DNA of 64,000 nt, from the NCBI GenBank assembly GCA_947468275.1, contig CANIKO010000004.1, positions 167,429 to 231,428 of the forward strand, given 5' to 3'. Shown here in pieces: positions 37,865 through 48,638 of the stretch (position 1 is the stretch's first letter; every line of letters starts with the position of its first letter). A program made the position numbers and the translations under genes. This DNA is from Bacteroidota bacterium. Its GTDB lineage: Bacteria > Bacteroidota > Bacteroidia > NS11-12g > UBA9320. The notes below the pieces were generated by a model. The model saw nothing but the letters and a program-made list of their open reading frames with translations, had not been told where the DNA came from and did not search any database.

Positions 37865-39659
37865 CCTTTCTTTTATCATTAAGCTTACTGTGTTTATAGC
37901 TATAAATAAAATAGAAAATTAAACCCAGAACCATCCAGGTAATAAACCAAGCCCAATTACTTTTACTCATTCCAGTTAATAAATAAAGACAGGTGGAAAC
38001 ACCCATTAACGGGATCAAAGAATACTTTTTGATAAAAGTAAATATGCTGAGGACACTGCAGATGAGCCAAAATAAAATTACTGAAATTTTGGGTGTAGCT
38101 AAATCCATAAAGGAAACCAACCCCTTAATATACTCACTATTTCCATTAAAATTGAAATTAATGGTTTGAATAAAATATTCATTATTAGCCCAACTAAAGC
38201 CAATAAAGGCGAATATTACTATTGACGGAAATATCAATTTACCATTAATGTATGGCATACTAAATCGTCCTTTTCGTTTTTCAACCCTTGGCAAAAGTAA
38301 AACACCTCCACACACTAAAACAAAAGCAAAAAGGGTTGCAATACTTGTAAAATCAAGAACAAAGGTTTTATCTGTAAATAATATGGGTATTCCAACCACT
38401 AGTCCGGTAATAATAGTTGCAAATGAAGGGGTTTTATATTTCGGATGAATTTTTTGAAAAACCGGAGGCATCAATCCATCACGGCTCATGCTCATCCATA
38501 TTCGTGGCTGGCCCATCTGAAACACCAATAAAACACTGGTCATGGCCACAACAGCGCAAATTGAAACAAGTATTTGCATCCAGCCAATATTTAAATTTTG
38601 TGGCTCAAAAATAAAGGCCAACGGATCACCAACTCCATCAAATTTTTTATAATGAACAGCACCGGTAAGAACTAAAGTGAGCAAAATATACACGATTGTG
38701 CAAATAATCAATGAGTATATCATTCCTCTTGGTAAATCGCGCTGAGGGTCTTTACTTTCCTCGGCCAGCACACTTACCGCATCAAAACCTATATAGGCAA
38801 AAAACACCCCGCTAACGGCCATCATTATTCCTCCAAAACCGTTTGGCATAAATGATTTTATCCCTTCATCATTTACCGGAGCCCAGTTAAATGACAATCC
38901 ATTGGAATAAATTAAATATCCTCCAACCAAAATCACAAGAGTTACTATAAACAATTTTAAAATAACCATAGCATTACTAAAATTACGACTTTCTTTTATT
39001 CCCCTAAAAACCAAATAGGTTATCAAAATATTAATAATTAAAGCCGGTAAATCAAAAATCATTCTGATTCCACCAAGAAGAGGAGCAGAGTTCCATGCAT
39101 TTAATAGATCTAGATTCCCCCCCCCTAATTCAATCGCTTTTTTAGCTTCTAAATAACTACATGTGAGGTAGTCAGGAATATGAATATTGACTTTATTCAT
39201 AAACGAAGTAAAGTAATCACTCCAGCTAAAGGCTACATAAATATTTCCAATTGAATATTCCATTATCAATGCCCAACCAATTATCCACGCAAAGAATTCA
39301 CCGAAACTTGCATAGGCATATGTATATGCACTTCCCGCAACTGGTATTCTACTAGCAAATTCTGAATAGCAATAGGCAGTAAAAGCACAAGCAATACCTG
39401 TAATTACAAATAAAATTACTACCCCCGGGCCTCCATTAAAAACTGCCCCCCCTAAACTACTAAAACTTCCAGCTCCAATAATAGCGGCAATACCAAAAAA
39501 AGTAAGATCCCTTACGGTAAGCACTCGTTTCATTTTGTGCCTTACATGAGGTACATATTCCTGCAATCCATCCGCAAGTCCACCCTGGTTAGGGTTTTCA
39601 TCGTCAAAATCAATTTCGTTGTTAAAAGTTTTACGCCTAAATAAGTTAGAATAATTCAT
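37857..39659 (-). CDS. APC family amino acid permease
   Basis: FFGIAAIIGAGSFSSLGGAVFNGGPGVV, 12+ TM, FAYIGFDAVSVLAEESKDPQRDLPRGM. Confidence 0.93.
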   Translation of the reverse strand: MNYSNLFRRKTFNNEIDFDDENPNQGGLADGLQEYVPHVRHKMKRVLTVRDLTFFGIAAIIGAGSFSSLGGAVFNGGPGVVILFVITGIACAFTAYCYSEFASRIPVAGSAYTYAYASFGEFFAWIIGWALIMEYSIGNIYVAFSWSDYFTSFMNKVNIHIPDYLTCSYLEAKKAIELGGGNLDLLNAWNSAPLLGGIRMIFDLPALIINILITYLVFRGIKESRNFSNAMVILKLFIVTLVILVGGYLIYSNGLSFNWAPVNDEGIKSFMPNGFGGIMMAVSGVFFAYIGFDAVSVLAEESKDPQRDLPRGMIYSLIICTIVYILLTLVLTGAVHYKKFDGVGDPLAFIFEPQNLNIGWMQILVSICAVVAMTSVLLVFQMGQPRIWMSMSRDGLMPPVFQKIHPKYKTPSFATIITGLVVGIPILFTDKTFVLDFTSIATLFAFVLVCGGVLLLPRVEKRKGRFSMPYINGKLIFPSIVIFAFIGFSWANNEYFIQTINFNFNGNSEYIKGLVSFMDLATPKISVILFWLICSVLSIFTFIKKYSLIPLMGVSTCLYLLTGMSKSNWAWFITWMVLGLIFYFIYSYKHSKLNDKRKVI

Positions 39660-39765
39660 CGTGTATTGCGGTCAAACCTACAATTTTTTTAAAAGTTGGT
39701 GTAAATTATTTTTTGATAATAGTAGTAATTTTCCTAGGCTAAATATTTGTGTGTGGGCCTAAAAT

Positions 39766-39791
39766 AAAAAACCCCTAAAAAAGGGGCTTTT
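39766..39791 (-). terminator. Rho-independent terminator of the desaturase gene
   Basis: minus strand AAAAGCCCCttttttAGGGGTTTTTT. Confidence 0.75.
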
Positions 39792-39814
39792 CAATAGTAT
39801 TGCAATTAATATCT

Positions 39815-40894
39815 TTAGGCCACTTGTCCTAATTTTTTAAGAAATTGATGATGTATAACAAATGCCTTTAGAAACGATGGTTGTGTAAAATAGGGTATTC
39901 CAAATTCTTTAGTAGTTTCTTTCACTATTTTAGAAATTTCTTTATAATGCAAATGGCATATACCCGGAAACAAGTGGTGTTCCACCTGAAAATTTAATCC
40001 ACCGGCAAACCAACCCAAAAATTTACTTTTCTCACCAAAATTAGAGGTTGTTAATATTTGATGCACGGCCCATGCACTTTCCACGGTATCGTTTTCATTT
40101 GGCATAGGGAAAGTTGTATCTTCCATTACATGTGCCAATTGAAAAATAAATGCTAATATCCAACCAGCTACAAATTGAACTGTACAAAAACCAATCGCTA
40201 ATTGCCACCAGGTAATATCTAATAGATACAATGGAAGAAATACCATATAAAAATAATAAAAAAGTTTGCTAATAACCATAATTGTAAACTCTTTTTGCTT
40301 GGTAGTATTAAATTTAATCAAAAAATCTTGATTAGAATACCTACTCATTTGTTTGAAATCTTTGGTGGTAACCCAAAGCATAGTCATAAAACCATACAAA
40401 AACCAAGCATAATAATGCTGATACTTATGATACCATTTTTGATCAGAATGTGGTGAAAATCTTAAAACTCCCTTACCCGTAATATCCTCATCCATTCCAT
40501 CAATATTGGTATAGGTATGATGAAGAAAATTGTGTTGTATTTTCCAATTCATTGAATGACCTCCTAAAAAATTAAGGGTATACCCAAAGAATTCATTGAT
40601 TTTATTATTTTTTGAAAATGTTCCATGGCAAGCATCATGCATTACTGTTAGGCCTGTTCCAGCCATAGTTAAGCCCATAAATCCTGAAAATAACCAAAGC
40701 CATCCAAGTGAAAGTCCTGAGGTTAAAATCATAATATAGGAGGTAATATAAATACCAAGCATTACGAATGCTTTAATCCATATTCTATAATCTCCGTATT
40801 TAGAAATATTATTGTCTTTGAAGTAACTGTCAACTCGACTTCTAAGCGTAAAGAAAAATTTGTCTTGAGAACGATTTATAAATTTGACTACCAT
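39815..40894 (-). CDS. membrane fatty acid desaturase
   Basis: His boxes HDACHGTF, HNFLHHTYTN, QVEHHLFPGICH. Confidence 0.92.
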   Translation of the reverse strand: MVVKFINRSQDKFFFTLRSRVDSYFKDNNISKYGDYRIWIKAFVMLGIYITSYIMILTSGLSLGWLWLFSGFMGLTMAGTGLTVMHDACHGTFSKNNKINEFFGYTLNFLGGHSMNWKIQHNFLHHTYTNIDGMDEDITGKGVLRFSPHSDQKWYHKYQHYYAWFLYGFMTMLWVTTKDFKQMSRYSNQDFLIKFNTTKQKEFTIMVISKLFYYFYMVFLPLYLLDITWWQLAIGFCTVQFVAGWILAFIFQLAHVMEDTTFPMPNENDTVESAWAVHQILTTSNFGEKSKFLGWFAGGLNFQVEHHLFPGICHLHYKEISKIVKETTKEFGIPYFTQPSFLKAFVIHHQFLKKLGQVA

Positions 40895-40978
40895 TATTGA
40901 CTACAAATCTAAGTCATTACAACTTATTTTTAATTAAAAATTTCTATTATTTACGCCAATTAACAGTATATTAAACAT

Positions 40979-41428
40979 TTATGTATTTTTAAATAATGTA
41001 CAAATTAACGTCAGGTAATGCAAATCGGTTGAATCAAAATTGTTATAAAAACTGCTGTCAATATCAAATACTCCCCAAATTTCACCTTCGCTAATTAAAG
41101 GAATTACTATTTCAGATTTAGAATGCGGGCTACAAGCAATATGACCTTCAAACTGATTAACATCATTAACTAGTTGGGGGGCTTTTTTTTTCCAAGCTGT
41201 GCCACAAACACCTTTGCCTAAACCAATACGAGTGCATGCCATTGGACCCTGAAAAGGTCCTAAAACCAATTCATTATTTTTTACAAGATAAAAACCAGTC
41301 CAATGAAAATTGAATGCAAAATGTATGGATGCAGCAATATTGCCTAAATTGGCAATAAAATCAGATTCGCCATTGATCAGGGCTTTTATTTGGGGAATTA
41401 ATTCTTGATAAATTTTTTCTTTATCCAT
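40979..41428 (-). CDS. GAF-domain free methionine-(R)-sulfoxide reductase
   Basis: HFAFNFHWTGFYLV, GPFQGPMACTRIGLGKGVCGTAWKK, HIACSPHSKSEIVIPL, GVFDIDS. Confidence 0.9.
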   Translation of the reverse strand: MDKEKIYQELIPQIKALINGESDFIANLGNIAASIHFAFNFHWTGFYLVKNNELVLGPFQGPMACTRIGLGKGVCGTAWKKKAPQLVNDVNQFEGHIACSPHSKSEIVIPLISEGEIWGVFDIDSSFYNNFDSTDLHYLTLICTLFKNT

Positions 41429-41431
41429 TAA

Positions 41432-42313
41432 TTAAAAACCGCCGAAGGAAATGGCACTTCCCATAATATTAAAGTTTTTAGCATTGACACACAAGACAGC
41501 TATTTGAGGATCATTGTTCACTATTTTTACATCTTCATCCGCTACAAATATGTCTGAAATTTCCTTTTCCCGTTTTGTTGTAATAATTATTAGACCTGCA
41601 CTAATTGTGGATGCATAGCGAATAACTTCCTTTGAAAAACTTTTAGAACCCTCATTTTCATAAGCTTCTATTACTTTAATACCATTTGATAATAATTCAT
41701 TTTTCACAAAATTAGCATTGCCAGTGACCTTAATTTTTAGATATTCATCTTTTTCGTATTTGGAAAAGATATGAACTTCCGCATTAATCTCTTTTGCAAA
41801 TGCAATTGCTTGGTTCGCTTTTTGTTTTGTTTCTACACTTTCGTCAATTGGCAAAACTATTGGATTATAACCAGTTGAAGTAATTCCTTTGGACTGAACG
41901 ATGAGAACAGGGGCGGGAGAGGAGGTTACAACCTTCAGTGCAAATGCACCTAATACATGTTGCATTCCTCTAACTCCGTGGGTGCCAAGCAGCACTAATT
42001 TTGCATTTGTTTCGTCAGTAATTTCGGCAATTGTTGAGAAGATACTGCCTTTGCGGATGATTGGAAATGTTTTTATACCAGAATCTGAGCTGTTCTTAAC
42101 AGCAATTGCTGCCATCTTTTGTTCAATAATATTTTCTACCGAAACCGATCCGTCCTTAAATTTTGATTTTGAATCATTATTAACAATGTGAACCAGCGCA
42201 ATTTCGGAATTCGAAAATTTGCTTAAATAATTAGCATGGATTAATGCACAATCCGCTTCTTCAGTAAAATCGTATGCTACTATAACGAGGTTGTTTTTTT
42301 CTTGGTTAGCCAT
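41432..42313 (-). CDS. universal stress protein (two USP-type domains, second degenerate)
   Basis: NNLVIVAYDFTEEADCALIHA, LVLLGTHGVRGMQHVLGAFALKVVTSSPAPVLIV. Confidence 0.85.
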   Translation of the reverse strand: MANQEKNNLVIVAYDFTEEADCALIHANYLSKFSNSEIALVHIVNNDSKSKFKDGSVSVENIIEQKMAAIAVKNSSDSGIKTFPIIRKGSIFSTIAEITDETNAKLVLLGTHGVRGMQHVLGAFALKVVTSSPAPVLIVQSKGITSTGYNPIVLPIDESVETKQKANQAIAFAKEINAEVHIFSKYEKDEYLKIKVTGNANFVKNELLSNGIKVIEAYENEGSKSFSKEVIRYASTISAGLIIITTKREKEISDIFVADEDVKIVNNDPQIAVLCVNAKNFNIMGSAISFGGF

Positions 42314-42896
42314 AGGTTTTTATTCTTTCTATTATTTTTTGCAAATTAATTGATTTTTGTATATTTCTACTGTCTCGATTGGTAGAAGTGAAATAATGAT
42401 GCGAATTAAAAAAAATTACTTGAATATTATCCCAAACTTCTGAATTAGTAACAATTTTTCTAAATTTAAATTCCTCAAAAAGTGATTCTGAAATTTGATC
42501 AAAATCATTTCGGCCCAAATAATCTAAATCAGCATCACATAATATTTCAGCCAAATGCGAGTTAGGAGTTTGAGGTATTTTTGTAGCCATTATAATTTCA
42601 CAAATTTTATCTATTTCATTATCCGTATATCCAAATTTAGGCAACATATTCATGCACAAAATTGAACTTTGCTGTTCGTGATTTAATTCGGAAATAACAA
42701 AACCAATATCATGATAAGCGGCTGCAGTTAGCAAAATGGTTAGCTCTTCATTGGATTCTATTTTTTCAGCTTTAGCAATTCTTTGAGTTGCCTCATAAAC
42801 ATCTAAAGTATGACCAACACAATGATAGGTTAGATAGTTTGGAAGTGATTCCGTCAGTAAATTGATAGCCTTTATTTTAGCTTCTTCTAAATGCAT
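42306..42896 (-). CDS. HD domain phosphohydrolase-like protein
   Basis: TYHCVGHTLDVYEAT, AAAYHDIGFV, LCDADLDYLGR. Confidence 0.88.
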   Translation of the reverse strand: MHLEEAKIKAINLLTESLPNYLTYHCVGHTLDVYEATQRIAKAEKIESNEELTILLTAAAYHDIGFVISELNHEQQSSILCMNMLPKFGYTDNEIDKICEIIMATKIPQTPNSHLAEILCDADLDYLGRNDFDQISESLFEEFKFRKIVTNSEVWDNIQVIFFNSHHYFTSTNRDSRNIQKSINLQKIIERIKTYG

Positions 42897-43140
42897 TAAT
42901 TTTTATCAAAATCAAATTTAATTATTTGTGACTTACAAACTCTATTTTTTTAAATTTACGTTTTACCATATGTTCATTATTATGGAATATTATATTAATG
43001 TTTTATTTTGATTAGAGATAATCAGTATTATAAGAATGTACACTGGCAGGAATAAATCACCATTTAATTAAAAGATCTATAATTTATATTATGTTAAGTA
43101 GATAATTTAAAACAATAACGTATCTTCTCCTAGTTTTGTA

Positions 43141-43176
43141 AAAAAAAATCCTGGCAAAGATTAATTACCAGGATTT
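43141..43176 (-). terminator. Rho-independent terminator of TPR gene
   Basis: minus strand AATCCTGG..CCAGGATT followed by T8. Confidence 0.75.
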
Positions 43177-43197
43177 AGATATTAAAATTATTTAACT

Positions 43198-44397
43198 TTA
43201 CAACTCGTCTTTCAATTTCTTCATTTCAGATTCTTTGACCGTATTGCTAACATTTTTATATAAACGTTGCATATTATCTAATAAATCATAGGTTTCCTTT
43301 TTATCGCCATTAGGAACTCCAATTTCTCTGCATTTTTCAAAATAAAAAAGAGCTTTATTATAAACTACTTTTATCTGCGATTCTAGTACATCTTGATCTG
43401 CCTTTTTATACGTTTTTTGCAATTGCTCAATAACTGGACGGGCTTTGTTTACATTGAGTACACCTAAATTAAAATTTGCATCGTAATATTCAGGATCCAA
43501 TTCAGCGCATTTCATATAATCTTTTTCTGCTAGATCTGGTTTTTCAAGCTTCTCATAAGTGGCTGCTCTCGCAAAATAATAAATTTTATTCTGGTCATCA
43601 GCAGCTATGGCATCATCTAATTTTTTAATCAATATATCAGTCTTACCCTGTTTAAGATAGATATCTAATTCCATATTCATCAAATCCTGATCCGATGAAA
43701 ACCTTTCTCTACCAATAGCTAAGGTTTTTAAAGCATTGACTGTATCCATTTCATCAAGATATACTTTAGCTAATGCTGAAAAAATCTTAGGATCGTTAAA
43801 TTTATGATCAATTAATTTATTAATATATTCTTTGGTCAATTTATTATCACCCTTGGCCATCGCTGCATAATAGCTGTATTGATATATTAGATCTTCGTTG
43901 ATATTAATGGTTTTAAGGTCGCCTTTCGTATCAAATGGAATTAATTTTAACGTCAACTGATAGTAATCAATCGCTTTTTCATAATTTTTGTTTTGATACT
44001 CACTTACAGCAGCATTAAACAATACATTGGAAACATTTAAAAGATAAAAATCAAATTGTTCAGCCCATTGTTTTTTAACATCTGTTTCCTGACATTTAAA
44101 TAAGGCTTCTGCTGCAGTTTTTACGGCATCTGGAGTTTCTTTGCTTAAATCATCTAATTTTCTTGATATTTCAAAGTATACCGCAGCTCTATAAACCCAC
44201 ATTTTGGGACTATTAGCCGTTTTTGGATGCTCTTTTGCTTCATCAATCAAACGCTTACATTCACGCAAATCTTTAACAGCATTAGGATCCGTATCCTCCA
44301 AAATCATTCTAACGGTTTCAACCTTACTTGGTTGGGCCTTGCTTATAAATGCACCCAATAATGCAACTAGCAATATCACACGTTTTACTCTTTTCAT
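43198..44397 (-). CDS. tetratricopeptide repeat protein
   Basis: signal peptide; YEKAIDYYQLTLKLIP, AATYEKLEKPDLAEKDYMKCAELDPEYYDANFNLGVL. Confidence 0.85.
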   Translation of the reverse strand: MKRVKRVILLVALLGAFISKAQPSKVETVRMILEDTDPNAVKDLRECKRLIDEAKEHPKTANSPKMWVYRAAVYFEISRKLDDLSKETPDAVKTAAEALFKCQETDVKKQWAEQFDFYLLNVSNVLFNAAVSEYQNKNYEKAIDYYQLTLKLIPFDTKGDLKTININEDLIYQYSYYAAMAKGDNKLTKEYINKLIDHKFNDPKIFSALAKVYLDEMDTVNALKTLAIGRERFSSDQDLMNMELDIYLKQGKTDILIKKLDDAIAADDQNKIYYFARAATYEKLEKPDLAEKDYMKCAELDPEYYDANFNLGVLNVNKARPVIEQLQKTYKKADQDVLESQIKVVYNKALFYFEKCREIGVPNGDKKETYDLLDNMQRLYKNVSNTVKESEMKKLKDEL

Positions 44398-44508
44398 ACC
44401 TTGTTAATTTTTTTTATTATGATGATCAATAATGATGCCAAACATATTTCAAATATAAATGACAACAAAAAATATCTAATTATTCAATTTACCAGTAGCC
44501 TGTTTCTT

Positions 44509-47112
44509 TTATTCTGCGATATCCTTATCCGTTGCCGAAGAATCAGTTGATTCATCTAATCCTAAGTTTTCAATCACTTGTGGAGTTTCGTTGTCCTCGG
44601 TCAAATTAATTATTGGCTCCCCATTCTCATCTAAATGAACCACTGGTTCATCTTCTTCATGATCAACGCTAGCTATAGAAGCTATCTCATCCGACTCCCG
44701 CATTTTTATAAGCCTAACCCCTTGTGTTGCTCTTCCCATCACTCTTAAATCAGCCACGGGAATTCGGATTGTAAGACCTGACTTATTTATTATCATCAAA
44801 TCTTTTTCATCATTCACATCTAATATTGCTACTAAAACACCAGTTTTATCTGTAATACTAAGGGTTTTTACCCCTTTTCCTCCCCTACCGGTTATTCTAT
44901 AATCTTCTAGATCGGTGCGTTTGCCATACCCTCTTTGTGAAACGACCAAAATAGTAGATGCATTTCCTTTTTCAACACACACCATTCCGATTACTTCATC
45001 TTTATCATTTTCAAGTTTTACAGCTTTCACTCCTGAAGCAGTTCTGCCCATAGGTCTCACTTTTTCTTCAGCAAAACGTATAGCTTTTCCAGATTGCTTA
45101 GCGATGACCACTTCACAGGTTCCGTTGGTTAATTGAACATCCAATAATTCATCTCCTTCACGAATTGTTATTGCATTTATACCATTGGCTCTTGGGCGAG
45201 AATAAGCTTCCAAAGTAGTTTTCTTTATTATACCTTGCTTAGTAACCATAATGATGAAATTATTTGTAATGTAATCTTCATCTTTTAGATTAATAACATT
45301 TATACAGGCTCTAATTTTATCTTCAGCTGGAATGCTTATTAAATTCTGAATGGCTCGTCCTTTGGTGGTTTTAGCACCTTCAGGTACTTCCCAAACTTTC
45401 ATCCAGAAACATCTTCCTTGATCGGTAAAAAATAATAGATGATTATGATTTGTGGCGACAAACATGTGTTCCACAAAATCTTCTCCTCTATGACTAACTC
45501 CCTTATTACCAACTCCTCCTCTACCTTGGGCCTTGTATTCTGTCAATGGAGTACGTTTGATGTATCCCATGTGTGAAATTGTCACAACTACTTCTTCGTT
45601 GGCGATAAGATCTTCCACATTAAAATCTTCGGCTGAATGAATAATTTCGGTTCTGCGTTTGTCACCAAATTTTTCCTTCATTTCCAAAAGCTCTGTTTTA
45701 ATTAATTCCATTCTCAGGCTTTCGTCTCCCAATAGAGTATTTAGGTAATTAATTAACTTCATTATTTCCTCAAACTCCTCTTTAATCTTATCCCGCTCTA
45801 AACCCGTAAGTTTTTGCAATCTTAAGTCTAAAATGGCTCTTGCTTGAATTTCGGATAATGCAAAATTTTGTATTAATCCTGTTCTTGCTTCTTCTACTGT
45901 GGTAGAAGCACGAATCAATTTAATAACGGCATCTAAATTATCTAAGGCTATTAATAAACCTTCTAAAATATGAGCTCTTTTTTGAGCATCTTCTAATTCA
46001 TATTTTGCCCGGCGAATAACAACATCATGACGGTGATCAACAAAATGATGAATTAAGTCCTTAACGTTTAACATCTCAGGTCGCCCTTTAACTAAAGCTA
46101 TATTATTAACTGAGAATGAGGTTTGTAAGGGTGTATATTTATAAAGCTGATTTAATATAATATTTGGAATACCATCTCTTTTAATGTCAAATACAATTCG
46201 CAAACCATCTCTTCCTGACTCATCACGAACTTCGGCTATACCATCAATTACTTTTTCATTAATTAAATCTACCGCTTTGATAACAATTTGGGATGGCGAA
46301 ATTTGATAGGGAACTTCTGTAATAATAATTTGTTCGCGACCTGATGATAAGGTTTCAAATTCAGCTTTACCACGCATTACTACGCGGCCTCGGCCTGTCA
46401 TCAAGGCTTCTCTCACCCCTTCGTATCCATAAATAATTCCACCCGTTGGAAAATCAGGACCTTTTATAAATTGCATTAATTCTTCAATTGTAATATCACG
46501 GTTGTCTATGTATGCCATAGTTCCGTCTATCACTTCCGAAATATTATGTGGGGCCATATTCGTAGCCATACCTACTGCAATTCCTGAAGCGCCATTTATT
46601 AATAAATTTGGAACTTTTGCAGGTAATACGGTGGGTTCAGTTAACGAATCATCAAAATTGGGACGAAAATCAACTGTATCTTTTTCAATATCGGCTAACA
46701 TTTCTTCGGCCATTTTTCGCATTCTGGCTTCGGTATAACGCATGGCTGCAGGTGGGTCGCCATCTATGGAACCATAGTTTCCTTGACCATCTACCATCAT
46801 ATATCTTACACTCCACTCCTGGGCTAAGCGCACCATAGCATCGTAAACCGATTGGTCACCATGTGGGTGAAATTTACCCAAAACCTCTCCTACTATTCTG
46901 GCTGATTTTTTATAAGACCGATTACTGGCTAATCCTAATTCAGACATACCGTATAAAACACGGCGATGAACCGGCTTTAATCCATCACGTACATCCGGTA
47001 AAGCGCGACTCACAATAACCGACATTGAGTAATCAATGTATGCGGTTCGCATTTCATCCTCAATATTTATTGGGATAATCTTTTCATTTTCAGGTTCTAA
47101 TACCTCGTCCAT
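44509..47112 (-). CDS. gyrA: DNA gyrase subunit A
   Basis: [29 protein letters not shown]-type N-term, AMRYTEARM catalytic Tyr region, GyrA-box QGRGGVG. Confidence 0.97.
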   Translation of the reverse strand: MDEVLEPENEKIIPINIEDEMRTAYIDYSMSVIVSRALPDVRDGLKPVHRRVLYGMSELGLASNRSYKKSARIVGEVLGKFHPHGDQSVYDAMVRLAQEWSVRYMMVDGQGNYGSIDGDPPAAMRYTEARMRKMAEEMLADIEKDTVDFRPNFDDSLTEPTVLPAKVPNLLINGASGIAVGMATNMAPHNISEVIDGTMAYIDNRDITIEELMQFIKGPDFPTGGIIYGYEGVREALMTGRGRVVMRGKAEFETLSSGREQIIITEVPYQISPSQIVIKAVDLINEKVIDGIAEVRDESGRDGLRIVFDIKRDGIPNIILNQLYKYTPLQTSFSVNNIALVKGRPEMLNVKDLIHHFVDHRHDVVIRRAKYELEDAQKRAHILEGLLIALDNLDAVIKLIRASTTVEEARTGLIQNFALSEIQARAILDLRLQKLTGLERDKIKEEFEEIMKLINYLNTLLGDESLRMELIKTELLEMKEKFGDKRRTEIIHSAEDFNVEDLIANEEVVVTISHMGYIKRTPLTEYKAQGRGGVGNKGVSHRGEDFVEHMFVATNHNHLLFFTDQGRCFWMKVWEVPEGAKTTKGRAIQNLISIPAEDKIRACINVINLKDEDYITNNFIIMVTKQGIIKKTTLEAYSRPRANGINAITIREGDELLDVQLTNGTCEVVIAKQSGKAIRFAEEKVRPMGRTASGVKAVKLENDKDEVIGMVCVEKGNASTILVVSQRGYGKRTDLEDYRITGRGGKGVKTLSITDKTGVLVAILDVNDEKDLMIINKSGLTIRIPVADLRVMGRATQGVRLIKMRESDEIASIASVDHEEDEPVVHLDENGEPIINLTEDNETPQVIENLGLDESTDSSATDKDIAE

Positions 47113-47206
47113 TTAATTTTAAATTAAAACGTGAAAATAGGCATAAACGCTAAGGATTAAGGATATTTATAATGATGAGATACCCACAAGTTATTTACAA
47201 GAAAGG

Positions 47207-48601
47207 CTAAAGCCTAAACCTATCGCCTTTGTAAGGAATAATTATATTCTCCATTCCTTTTTCAGTAAGATACTTTTTAAAGTCTTCCGTGTTTTTTTCC
47301 TCGCCATGCACCAAAAAAAGTTTCTTCAACTTTCCTGTTTGGCTAGCGCTGATGTATTTATAAAGTCCGTCTCTATCAGGATGGGCTGAGAAAACATCGG
47401 TAGAAGCCACACGGGCATATACGGGGCGATCTTTGTTTTTTATTTTTATTGTGGACTGTCCTTGCAATAATCGATGACCAAATGTCCCTTCTGCACAATA
47501 CCCTGCTATTAAAATGGTGCACAACGGATTTTGAATATTATTTCGCACATGTTCTTGAATCCTCCCACCTTCCACCATACCTGCCGACGAAACTATGATT
47601 GACGGCCCACCATGATACGCCATTTGTTTTTGGTCACTTTCGGTTTGAATGACCAAAAGGTTGGGAAAATCAAACAAATCGCCATTGTTTCTGGCAAATT
47701 CTTTAGACTCCTCGTTTAAATAGCCCTCGTATTTCTCGTGTACTTTAGTGCTTATTATTCCCAATGGACTATCCGTAAATACTTTTATCCCATTTAATTT
47801 TCCTTCAACATACAATTGGTTTAAAGTAAATAAAATGGCTTGGGTTCGACCAACACTAAACGCAGGAATAACTAGTTTTCCGGGGGAATCAATACAATTC
47901 TTTTTTACATATTTATAAAGTTCCTCTTCGGCCGGCACTGTGATAGAGTGCAAACGACTTCCATAGGTAGATTCGCAAACTAGATAATCCAAATCAGGCA
48001 TTGGTTCTGAATCTACTACAATTTTCGAGTTTAATTTACCCAAATCACCAGTAAAACCAATTCGCTTGGTAGTGTCCGATTCAGATACTTCTACCAAAAC
48101 TGAAGCAGCCCCTAAAATATGTCCAGCTGGATAAAATGTAATACTTGATTCGTCATTTACCTTAAATTTTTTTTTAAAAGGTAAGGTTACCAATCGGTCT
48201 AGTGTTGCTTCCACCTGCTGCTGACCATATAATACAATTGGTTTATTTTTGCCATGTCTTTGATTTTTACCTTTTGATTTAGACTCAGACATTTGAACAT
48301 TTACTGAATCTCTCAATAAGTTTTCAGCCAATGCGGCGGTTGGTTCAGTGCAAATTACCTGCCCGTGATAACCCCGCTTTATAAGTGTCGGAATATTGCC
48401 AGAATGATCAATATGGGCGTGGGTTAAAACCAAAAGATTAATCGAAGAAGGTTCAAAAGGAAAATTATCGTTTAACTCAATAGCATCGCCCCGCTCATAA
48501 GAAAGACCGCAATCAATTAATATTTTGTAACCTGAATTTAAAGTTAGCAGGTGCATACTCCCTGTAACTTGGCGTGTTGCACCTAAAAAGGATATTTCCA
48601 T
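47207..48601 (-). CDS. MBL-fold / beta-CASP metallohydrolase (CPSF-like RNA nuclease)
   Basis: LTHAHIDHSGNIP, GAGHILGA-like PAGHILGAAS, FSAHPDRDGL. Confidence 0.92.
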   Translation of the reverse strand: MEISFLGATRQVTGSMHLLTLNSGYKILIDCGLSYERGDAIELNDNFPFEPSSINLLVLTHAHIDHSGNIPTLIKRGYHGQVICTEPTAALAENLLRDSVNVQMSESKSKGKNQRHGKNKPIVLYGQQQVEATLDRLVTLPFKKKFKVNDESSITFYPAGHILGAASVLVEVSESDTTKRIGFTGDLGKLNSKIVVDSEPMPDLDYLVCESTYGSRLHSITVPAEEELYKYVKKNCIDSPGKLVIPAFSVGRTQAILFTLNQLYVEGKLNGIKVFTDSPLGIISTKVHEKYEGYLNEESKEFARNNGDLFDFPNLLVIQTESDQKQMAYHGGPSIIVSSAGMVEGGRIQEHVRNNIQNPLCTILIAGYCAEGTFGHRLLQGQSTIKIKNKDRPVYARVASTDVFSAHPDRDGLYKYISASQTGKLKKLFLVHGEEKNTEDFKKYLTEKGMENIIIPYKGDRFRL

Positions 48602-48638
48602 TTATTTAATGCAAATCAAACTAATTTTAAACATTTAT

